The notes under the pieces were generated by a model. The model was not told the origin of the DNA, did not search any database, and saw nothing but the letters and a program-made list of their open reading frames with translations. 64,000 nt of DNA from Capitulum mitella. Lineage: Eukaryota > Arthropoda > Thecostraca > Pollicipedomorpha > Pollicipedidae. Both the position numbers and the translations under genes were made by a program. The number at the start of each line of letters is the position of its first letter. Position 1 is the first letter of the stretch. Positions 39,101 to 49,097 of the stretch are shown here, one piece after another. The stretch lies in NCBI GenBank assembly GCA_030062745.1, contig CP099849.1:18150144-18214143 (forward strand). The letters run 5' to 3'.

Positions 39101-40069
39101 ATTATTTAGGCCATTGTAGTGTCGAAACAAGGCACCAACGCCTAACATTCACAATTTTCGTCTGCGAGAATATGTAAGTTTTTCCTTCAGTCATCAGATA
39201 TCAAATGAACATTGGAATGTATTCCGATTAAGTTTGCTCTTGTATTTAGCGCAAGAATCACGCAGGACATTGGACAACACATCTCAAAACTGGGCCATTT
39301 TCTTTCCTTCCACTTTCCTTCGAGGTTGCATGATTATTCGTACCTGTGGTGTTTTGATTACCTCACAGTATCGTTTTCTTTCCTACGCCGTGCAATCGTG
39401 CCGTGAAGCGACGGAAACATCATGCCACATTCCAATGCTTCGCTGTATGCTGGATGGCATGAAATCGAGCATTCAATGCCTTTGCACTCCGCAGTGGCGT
39501 CATCGTGGCTGTGTATTGTCAGCGATAAGAATCGGCAGCGGTGGTTGAATGGGACGGTAAGACGAAGTCACTCCAAGCACCAATGCACAGATATTCTTGG
39601 CCACTGATCAGCGCCGTAATTTGGGTTTAGCCGTAACGTTTAATTATCCGGTAGTGCTCCTCAGTGGCCTCCCGACAGTGACCTTGAGGGATTCGAGAAG
39701 CGTGGCCCCTGAAAACGCCGTCAAAGAAAGTGACGCCTTCAGGCTTCGAGTGATGGATCGCACGGTAAAATGCCGTGTTTGCGCACGTCTTCATGCGTCG
39801 GCAACATCGGATGATTGGACGCGCGCCTTATCGCCGCTGATGAATGACTATGATCTTTTCACATGTCAGGCTATATTTCTCCTTCAGTCTGTTTCGCTTG
39901 GCTGGTGGCCGTCCATGAGTTACGAGAGGTTTCGAATGGCGAATCCGCCACACCACTTTAGCTAGTAATAAATACTGCCTGGCATTAATGACAGCCGGCT
40001 CTGGAGTGGATGCAGGAGCGGTCAATCTCCACTTCCGACCCCGGCGCTTCTCCTCCCCCCTTCCCAGCC
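36101..40069. other. No supported gene; CT-rich tract at 38066-38205
   Basis: Apart from the small hAT-like element at 36.6 kb and the CT tract, the stretch is unique-looking sequence with short frames and no recognised domains. Confidence 0.35.
36622..36789. mobile_element. Small inverted-repeat element with hAT-like ends
   Basis: The left end CAGGAGGCGTCGGCCAGGG and the complement of the right end, CACCGGCGCAGCCAGGGGG, share GCCAGGG and a G-rich run. Both resemble the CAGGGGCGTAGCCAGG start common in hAT elements. The length is about 168 bases, with a non-coding centre. No 8-bp target duplication is visible. Confidence 0.4.
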
Positions 40070-40310
40070 CAGGCGTCAGGTGACGTCAGCCGTCAGGTGA
40101 CGTGAAATAGTCGACGGTTTTGGTTCTGCTGCGGGCCGGGCGTCTAGATATTTCTGATATTTAGGGGTATCGTACATCTGGTGACGTGAGACAGCCGGAG
40201 ACGTCAGATATTTGGTGAGGCCAGATGTCTGCTGTCGTAATGTCTGGTAACATTAAATATCTGGTGACATCAGTTGACGTGATGACGTCGGACGTCTGGC
40301 CGCCGGACAG
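40070..40310 (+). repeat. Degenerate repeat rich in TGACGT and ATATTTGGTGA
   Basis: CAGGTGACGTCAGC and CAGGTGACGTGAAAT (40076-40108) are followed by CTGGTGACGTGAG, GAGACGTCAGATATTTGGTGAGG, AATATCTGGTGACATCAG and TGACGTGATGACGTCGGACG. The units are irregular. Confidence 0.7.
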
Positions 40311-41007
40311 TGTGGCCGATCTGGGTAGTATGGATTTATTTTGGAGATATTAAAGCTAACAGCATTGACCTATTCTTAGAATTTCTACGCAGAAAAAGAC
40401 AAATAGACATTTCAAAGTCATGCCAGGTTTTCTGAGTTTTATAAGACATAAAAAGGTAGGGAATGCCAAAGATACTCTGTAACACTCCGAGAGCGGGGAT
40501 GCATGTACTTCTTGTGCCCTCCCCTTACCTCTTCCCTACCGATGGCAGTGCCCATGACTGCAACCCATTGGACGTTGATCGGAATGTCAAAAACATTTTT
40601 CTGGACATCCGTCATTACAGAAACAGCTTTTGTACTTCACCAATGTACTACGACTGGACAAGCGGCATTTCATTCAATCAATTAAGTCATTCACGACCCA
40701 AACAGAGTATGCCTCCTTCTGCTGTGGCCCGAAACAGGAGCACATGAGTGCAAAAAATTTGAAAGGCATTACGGATACACCGTTATCAACGAAAACTAAT
40801 TCAACTTGCATTATCAACGTGAGCTTGGAACTGACATGCATTTCAAACGGCAAAGTCGGAACTGTCGGCCCGCACATCGGCCGACGTTACGCGCCCTGAA
40901 CCCAAACCTAGCCTAGGAAACAGCAAAAAACGGACCAGAAATCCTGACGATCTGGGACATTGCTGTCTGACTTGTCAAAATGCTTTGACAGAGGACGTTG
41001 TCCCCCT
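40311..41007. other. No supported gene
   Basis: Short frames only, none with recognisable motifs. Confidence 0.35.
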
Positions 41008-41154
<147 letters not shown>

Positions 41155-41400
41155 TATAATCTTGATGAATGCAAGGTGGCGGTGCTTGTGGTTTCTGAAG
41201 AGCAGCAACAGCTTTTTCGCCGACATGGTGAGGTTCTTGGCACTTGATTCACACGTGACACATGACAATTTATCATTCACATACAATGTCGCTCCCTTTC
41301 GATCGGCAATTAAAAAAACTGCAGTGGATCTAGGCTTAAATGCAGTTGCTTCAATCTGCTTAATTAATGACTAACAGGCGATGATGCCAACTGCAGCTGC

Positions 41401-41500
41401 CTCTATGGTCTAATGTGCAGCGGTCTGGTAAGGTGAGCCTGGTTCAAATCCGGACAAATGCCCGGGGACAGGCTTCCCCATGACGCCGGCGCGGGAAAAG
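41401..41500 (+). mobile_element. Possible second SINE-like fragment
   Basis: GGTTCAAATCC at 41441-41451 is a perfect B-box match, and TGGTCTAATGTG at 41406 could be an A box. Their spacing (35 bases) is shorter than normal and no clear element boundary is seen. A chance match is quite possible. Confidence 0.25.
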
Positions 41501-44187
41501 ATTACGAAGGAGCAGTTTCATGGTGATGTATGTGGTCCATGGCTCAGGTTGATCCATGGAGGAATTTGTGTCATGAAAAAGCGCGTATATGGTTTATTCA
41601 TGCGTTCACCTGTATTCGAAACGGCGACCCCAAGCTCACCTCCTTACTTAAGACTTGATCTGCTGGCAGGATGCGTTAGGTGACGAATTGGGGCTCACCG
41701 TTTCAGGTCGGTAGCACAAAATCATCTTCCATGACCTCTGGAGATATCTGACACGAGGCAACACAGGGCTGATGCCAGCGAATGTATCAACTTCCAGAAT
41801 TACAGTCTGGCTATTTTAGTTCAAAACGCGCGTTAAAACAAAACATTTCCTCCAACATGTGCCGTTTTACATTATACAGTTTTGCATTATACATATATAT
41901 AACGCCGCTTTGAAGCGCTACAGGTACATGCGCCGCTTTCGGTGGAAAACACAGGCTAAAGTGACTTTTGTCTTTTTGTCTTTTTTGTCGATGTCGTCTT
42001 TAGGAATTGCCAAAGAGCATCTTGGACTATTTTATCTCGGTGGCAACCCCGTTGGCACATTCGGAATTAGCACAAGTAAAACTAAGACATTCTGGAATAG
42101 CATGTATCAGCCAGGCAAATCCTGCCAAAACACTACGAAACAGCCCAATAAAGATATGCTTTCATCCAATGATTACTTCACATATTCCGAAGTGTTTCGT
42201 GACTCCAGTCCAGGACGTGGTACATCTTAGTCTTCTGCATTGGAATCGTGAAGTATGAACTGCGTCCTGACTGGCCTGCTTATACTTGGAAACCTACCCC
42301 CGTTTCAGGTGGAGCAGCATTTTCGGCTTGCTGGCCGTCTTTCTATACTTTTTTGGGACGGTCTAGAAGCTACCGTGATTGGTGGCTTTAGTCGGTAGTG
42401 CGTTGGTCTCTCCGTTAGAACAGACGGGTTCGAGTGGCCTGGGCACTACGAGTAGAACTTTGGCCTATGAGGTCAGCTGGAAATGAACCAGAATAGGGTC
42501 ACGCTGACTACCCTACGGTAGTTTCGCTCCCTTGGCGGAACGCCATGAACTTTTGCCGCGAAAATCGGCTGTCATACCTGGCCGAACAGCGTGATCTGAT
42601 CTATTTACAGCCCATGTAGCGAGCTTTTCTTAGCACGGGCAAGGATTCCTGACACTATATTGTATTATTATAGACACCAACAGGCACAGTTGCCTAACTG
42701 GTGCAGTGAAATATTAAAAGTATAATATTATCCAACAAAAACATAATGCAGCAACTATTCGAGTCAAATTAGAAACAGATTCTGAGGCGCTTGGTAGGCT
42801 GTCCGCATGCCCGACTGTCAGGAGGTTTAGCTGTATCAGCTCCTCCTTTATAGAATGTTTATAGTGGACTGGAGTGAGCCTGGGACGAAAGATAACGTCG
42901 TGGTTGTCGGTCGTGGTGTGTTAGGATTAAGTCTTGTACACGAGTTATGCACTTTTTCATAGGTTTGCCCGTTCATGAAGTTCCTTTGGCTGACGAAAGG
43001 TTTGTTCATTTCCCCGATGGAAATCGTCCCTCAGAACGGAAGCTTCTTTGGAAACACGGTGTTGTTCATGTGCCGCATGCCTGAATCAATCTTTTCAACG
43101 TTCTTCGTGTAGATCTCCATTGTTGCCCTCTCATCTGTGGCACAAAAAATAGTCCTAGTCATCTGTAATCATCTCCGACTTTTCCCTCCCTTTCACAGCG
43201 CCCTGTCTGAGCTAAGTACAGTTGTTCTTTCCCCTCTTGTGCTGGTGGCCAGTGACCTCAGGAGCCATGGTTGTCGTCGGTGGTATGCAATGTCTGTTTT
43301 GTGCTCAGTAGCAAGGACCCACATTGCTGGCAATATCAGCATTTCGTCATGTGGTGGACCTGGCTGTGGGCTACATGTCATCAGATCCACCGTTGTTTGC
43401 CGTACTAATTCCCTTCAGGAAGAAGGGCGTCAGAGTTTTGGACCATGGCCCTGGCGTCAAAGACGCAGAGAATCAATGTCATCTTCGAAGTTGTTACATG
43501 CACAGGGCATAAGTTCTTGAAATCCTATGTGATGTAAGTCCAACATGTTGTAAGTCCCAATTTAGTGTAATCTTGCTATGTTGCTGGTACAGATTGTCGC
43601 CCGAAGCATATTTTTCCAGAGGCATTTTTGTTGTTTTCTTCATACCTTCCTGTTACGAGGATGGTGAATTCTGTTGCTCTTTTTGTAATATCATCTTGCA
43701 AGCATCGTCATTATCAGGGCTGAAAAAGTCATCAATGTCAAAACGAAGAAAATCTGGGCTGTGGCTTCGTCTTTTCCCTTTTTATGCCATTTCATTGCGT
43801 GTTTTTGTCAACATGAGTAAACGTACCAAACGCGTCGGTACATCCTATCCTACCATACCATACCATATGTTGATTGTAATGCATTGCATGTGCCGCAGCA
43901 ACAAGCTTGCAAATGTTAAGCTTCGCGACTATGGGAATGAAATTCATGTGCAATGCAATTATTTCAAAATAAGCCACCACCATGTCGTTCGGCTGTTAAT
44001 TTCGTTTATCATCAGTGCAGTGCTGGATAAAGGGGCGAGTGACGGCACGAGACTGAATTCATCTGGTGAAGCACCAGCTCTTGCAGTGAGAATGCTCGAG
44101 AGAACCTGCATGCTAGCCTTTTAGGGTGCCATCGATGGCTCCCATATCCCTTACCTCAGTGCCAAAAAACCAATTGCGAGAAGTGGC
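41501..44187. other. No intact gene; SINE-like pieces and a coding-like relic at 43031-43138
   Basis: On the minus strand 43138-43034 reads DERATMEIYTKNVEKIDSG, then MRHMNNTVFPKKLPF, then a stop. The frame looks protein-like and upstream frames contain several stops, as expected for an old transposon or pseudogene. I could not name the family. The other frames show nothing. Confidence 0.3.
42370..42540 (+). mobile_element. tRNA-derived SINE-like sequence
   Basis: TGGCTTTAGTCGG (42383-42395) fits the pol III A box, and GGTTCGAGTGG (42427-42437) fits the B box with one late mismatch. Spacing of 44 bases is the usual tRNA-like distance. The sequence does not fold into a credible intact tRNA. 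A 3' tail or target duplication was not identified, so the end is approximate. Confidence 0.45.
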
Positions 44188-47100
44188 GGCGGATATTTGA
44201 TCAAGGGGGCAAAGCGAAATTTCGAGGCTCCTTGATCTTGAGAGGCCCCCTTCCCTACGAAGGGTCCTCATCCCCCCAAAAGTCCATGTTTCACTTAATG
44301 GGAGTCGTATTTCCCCCGACCGGGCGGGGTAAGTCCACGATCCAGTCGTGCTTTTTGCGAACTCTGGCATTCAACCGCTAAGCTCGGCATGTGTGGCACA
44401 GCTTGGTTGCACCGTGAACTCATGACGTCCTTGTCTCGTTCCAGTCACTAGCTACACTAAACAATACTAATAACGTTAAGAATAATACTGTCAAGGGTAA
44501 TGTTAAAAATGGTAATAATAAAATAGCAATAATTATCGCCATAAAAAGATGGCCTCATAGAGTTCGACTGGACATTTCAGTTCATTGGTCGATGGTCGAT
44601 GAGACATTACACATTAGTCGATAAGTCTACTAGACCACCCAAAGGCGTATGCTAAACCCCAAAGCCATTGGGAGGGGGGGGGGACTCGGCCCCCGCAGGA
44701 GATGCAAATCTCCACTTTTGGTTCAGAACGCCATTAACTAACTCAACAACCACCCGGATACTTCCGGACGGAAGCCAAGGCCCCGAGGCAGGGTCGAGGC
44801 AACGATTTAGTGAGAGAATGGACCCAGGTCACCCAGGTCCATGCTGTGAGGCCCCTAACAATATTAGATTCCTGGTCTCTAGGCTGCTTTTAGGTGTAAT
44901 CGACATGAGACTCTCTCACGAACGGAAGCCGAGGGCCCCTAGCAGGGCGGAGTTGATTCCGGTTCAGCGCAGGTCGTCCGGGTTTATTCTGCGGGGAACC
45001 TTAAATATTTAAATATCCACTAGTCCCTTGGTCGCTTTTGAGTAAGACTGGCATGAGGCCCTCTTACGGACGAGAGCTGGGACATCCTCGAAAATCCGAA
45101 CAGCTTCAGCGCAGGCAACCCAAGTCCATTCTGTGAGGTCCTCGAAAAACTGTCAATTCCTGGTCTCTGGACTACTTCTGAGCATAACCGACAAGAGACC
45201 ATCTCTCGGATGGCAGCCGGGGGCCCCCTAACATGGTCCGAGCTCTGTCAGAGGCATGCCGGGTCCATTTCGCGAGGCCCCTTAACCCTATTCCCGGAGG
45301 GCTAGACGGTATGGCCGATTCCCGGCGGGGGGGCGGATTCGGCCCCCCCTGAGACCTCGAGAACTACTTGTCCGATTTCATCGCAACAAACGGCAATCGA
45401 TTTGCCGTGACGTGAACTACATTTTTATAAAAAGAAATTTTCAAAATTTCGAAATTTGTGAATACAGGGGGCAAAAATGTCAAAATGGAGGGTACTTTTG
45501 GACTTCTTATAACTCCGTTGTTTATTGACCGATTTCAATGAAACTGGCATGAATCGATAGAATATGAATAGGGCTTTTACCATGGGTCCCTAAATATGAA
45601 ATTTTGAGAAAATTTATGGGCGTTCACAGGGTTTCAAAAATACGAGGATTAGTTTTCTAACAACTGAATGAACAAAAGAGGCAAACACCCTTTTTTGGCT
45701 TCTGATAGTCATGTTATACTAAAGAAGTACAAATCGCATTACAATGTTTGTATAATGTTAGCATAGGCGGTGCCAGGGATATGAAAAAGGGGGAACTGTC
45801 ATGGTCACACGTTTCTCAGATCAACTTGTGACCTTTGACCTTAAATGACCTTCAGTGGCCTTGGGGTCACTTGGAATGATCTCGTGTGCATTTAATATTA
45901 TCTGTAAACGTTTTTAATCATTTGAATTCACTCTATTTCAAAAATTCCATTTATGGCTATTGCGATATAGGGTACGCGCACTGACATTTTAGGTCATAGC
46001 TCCGTGACCCGACCTGATATCAAGCTGAAACTTGGTACACAAGTAGAAGGCACCCTTCTACGTCATATATGTTCCGGGTTTGGTATTTGAAAAAACGGCA
46101 CCGAAATTATTGCAAAAAAAACAAATTTTGACTTTTGACCTTAACCTGACCTTGTGAAATGACCTCAGATAAACAAAATTACATCTGCACATTGCCCAAC
46201 TATTAAGCTATACATCCATATAAAGTTTTAAGTTTTATCTTAAAAACTCTGTTTTTGGCAGACATTTTCATTTTACCCTCAACATGGCCAAAAATGGCAT
46301 GAGGTGCCTACCAAAAACGTTGTCTGGCCCCGCCCCTGAGCAAAATAGAATTTTGAAATTTTGTCACAGCACGTAGAAAGAATAGCTAGGAAAAGTGACC
46401 AAGTTTCGTGAAGCTGCGTTAAAAGGCCTGTAATTGGCAAGCAACAAACTCGAGAGGGGGCGCATTCCGCCCCCCCCCCCTGCCGGGAATAGGGTTAAAA
46501 GCTGTAAGTTCCCGGTCTCTGGGTCCTTTTAAGCGCAGTTCGAGCTAGGCCCTCCTATGACGGCTGCTGGGACATCCCCTCCCCCAGAGACCCGGACTGG
46601 CTTAGCGAAGGCCCCCTGGGTCCATTCTATGAGGCGTCTCGAAAAACTGTAGGTTCCCGGGCCCTGTTTTGCTTTTGAGTAATAATCGGTACGAGGCTTT
46701 CTTTCAGACCTAAGTCAGGGTCCCCTAGGAGGATGAGAATCCCGGTTTAGCGCAGGCCACCCTGGTTCATTAATTCTGTGAGGCCTCTGAAAATTGTGAG
46801 GTTCTGGTCGCTGGACCACCTTTAAGTGTAATCGGTACGACGCCCTCATTCGGACCTAAGTCGAGGCCCCTAGCAGGGTTCGAACCCTGGTTCAGCACAG
46901 GCCAGCCCTGTCGATGAATTCTGTGAGGCCCCCTGAAAATTGTGAGGTCCTGGTCGTTGGACCACCTTTAAGTGTAATCGGTAAGAGGCCTTCTCTCAGA
47001 CCTAAGCCGGGGCCCCCCAACAGGGTTCGAACCCCGGTCCAGCGCAGACCACCTCGGTCCATTAATTCTGAGGTCCCTGAAAATTATGGGTCCTGGTCTT

Positions 47101-47540
47101 TGGACTACCTTTGAGTGCAATCAACACGAGGCCCTCTATTGGATGAAAGCCGGGCCCCCTAGCAGGGTCCGAACTGTGTGTTGGGATAGGCCAGCCAGGT
47201 CCATTCCGCGAGGCCCCTTACAAATGGTAAGTTCGCGGTCTCTGGCCAGTTTTAGGTCCATCCTGTTCGAGGCCCCTACCGGAAGAAAGCTGAGACCCCT
47301 AACAAAGTAAGACTTGAAAGACCACGCATGCCTTGTACCTAATTTCTTGCCTGCATAATTGCATTTTCCCTCCTTTTTTTGTTTTAGCGTGTTCGTCGCT
47401 TTTACCCCATTTTCTTTTCTGTTCAGTTTCTTACGAGGTCCCCCAAGATCATAAATGGTGGGGGGAAAGACATAGTCTTGCCCCAGATCCTTCGCAATTG
47501 GGGGGGGAGGGGTAGGTGTCTCCTGTTCCCCACTTCCGCC
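44188..47540 (+). repeat. R1 composite repeat, copy b (split by MITE copy 3)
   Basis: Module A is at 44188-44430 (shared runs include CTTGATCTTGAGAGGCCCCC and TGTTTCACTTAATGGGAGTC). Module B is at 44745-45281 and resumes at 46499-47540 after the MITE. Register is kept with copy a: GGTCCGAGCTCTGTCAGAGG, the TTAA junction, then AAGCTG and GTTCCCGG. The tail, GAAAGCTGAG to AAGATCATAAATGG, also matches. Divergence of roughly 10-15% by eye suggests that both are old copies. Confidence 0.75.
45286..46494 (+). mobile_element. piggyBac-type MITE, copy 3 (inserted in R1 repeat)
   Basis: TTAA lies at 45282-45285 and 46495-46498. The ends match copy 1, and the interior aligns throughout with copies 1 and 4. 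The element interrupts the R1 composite repeat: sequence on its left (CGCGAGGCCCC) and right (AAGCTGTAAGTTCCCGG) is contiguous at 11241-11270 in the other R1 copy. It carries a perfect TGACCT-T-TGACCT direct repeat at 45829-45841. Confidence 0.9.
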
Positions 47541-48275
47541 GCCCTTGGTTGCGAGACTTCTTCAGCAGTGGTATTTGCAGCCACGCAATACGGGCCGGCA
47601 CCGATGGTGGCGCTAGCTATCATTATTTTTCTTAGACAACCACCAGGTGGCAGTGTTTCGGCAAGGGTGGTCAAAGGACGCATTTTTAACAATGTCAAAT
47701 TCACATGCGTTATCGCCCTTGCCCTGGAAATGTGCATTGTAAGAGAGCAACGTGCTGTTCTGCTTTTCCACCAGAACGTGGGTAATGGTGGCAGATACGG
47801 GTTTTCATCAGGCCCAACAAAAATTCGTCGCACATTGATGTCAAACTTGAAACAGACATTCCACAATTTGAGCATTCAACATTTGCTATCCCTCCACCAT
47901 GTCGTGGACTTCCTATTTCCTGAACCATTCGTTAGCCATGCATGTTATTTCCAGCTTCCTATCTATTCGACGCCGGGCGTTAATGGGTAAGTACACGAGG
48001 CTCTCGCACACCGACCACTTAAGTCATGGCCGCACCACTGGTTCCGGTTGCTGTTCACTGCGATTTTAGTCACCACAATGAGCATTTACTGCTGATGGAA
48101 CGGAGTCAACGAAAAAGACAAGATAATCGAGCTTAGAGGGGAAAAAATAAAACCCTGTGTCCCGCTCAATAGCACCACATCGTTTTGTGGCAGGAGACTG
48201 GAGATTACGTCCGGCCAATCAGCCCCCATGGACTGGTCTGATACGTAACGCAAACACATCACCAATTACGATAGC
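47541..48275. other. No supported gene
   Basis: Sequence after R1 copy b and before the inferred ATP6AP2 3' end. The plus-strand frame at 47478-47990 starts inside R1 and has no domain. Confidence 0.35.
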
Positions 48276-48307
48276 TTTATTATGTATATTCAATCTACAC
48301 GTTTATT
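48276..48307 (-). terminator. Candidate ATP6AP2 polyadenylation signals
   Basis: Read on the minus strand, AATAAA occurs at 48307-48302 and again at 48281-48276. These are the first AATAAA hexamers I see downstream of the stop codon at 49100-49098, and they imply a 3'UTR of about 0.8 kb. The intervening sequence (48350-49097) has no convincing open frame. Cleavage would fall near 48255-48290. A nearer non-canonical signal cannot be excluded. Confidence 0.4.
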
Positions 48308-49097
48308 AGCCTGCCCATCCACGAGTAGATTTGCGCTCCATTCAGGCGGGTGCCTACGCACAACAGGATCACCGGCCAGACGGCTGGCGGTCGTACAGGC
48401 CCAGGGTGGGACACATCGACCTGCTGCAGTCCTCCAGCAGCACCACTGCTCTTCGCGCTGCCACCCCTCCACTTCAGTGCTTCTCAAACGAGACCGGTGG
48501 CGATGACGACCATGACCCCGCAGTGATCAGCGACAGTCACAGGTACCGCCACCCTCCCCCTGCGCACCCGTGATCCCCGGCCGCGCTCGTGACGGGACGT
48601 GGCTGGCCGTCCGCGGCGTCCCAGGAACAGACCAGGCCAGCCCTCCCGGACGCACAAACCGCACCTGTACAATATTCACAGACACACGGCGAGACTCTCC
48701 AAACCAACCTGAAGCCAGCTCTACACCGATAAAAACGTACAACAGCAACTACAGACCGCCGTGGCGCGACTGCTGAACGTTGGCTTCAGACACTCGCATG
48801 CTCACACCACATGGGGATATGGAATGTTCTATTCATACGTGCAGCATTCTATAGGCTCCAGGTACCACAAATGAGAGTAAATCACCCACGACCTAAATTT
48901 CGCGGTGGTAATGATTCGCAAAAGATGGGGCCATAGCCCAGAAAGGGTGACTGAAACCTCCCCATCAAAGAACTAATCACTCCTGAAGCTAGAATGTCAC
49001 AATGCCAGAAAACGCCAGTCTTTAACGGAAAGATGCCAGAGTCTCACATACGCTTGGCGGATCCACGCTATGCTGTTTTTCACAGTATTTCACAAGA

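Noticed and set aside
47478-47990. Plus-strand frame of 170 codons next to R1
   Set aside because: It begins inside the R1 repeat tail, the opposite strand is equally open, and no domain is present.
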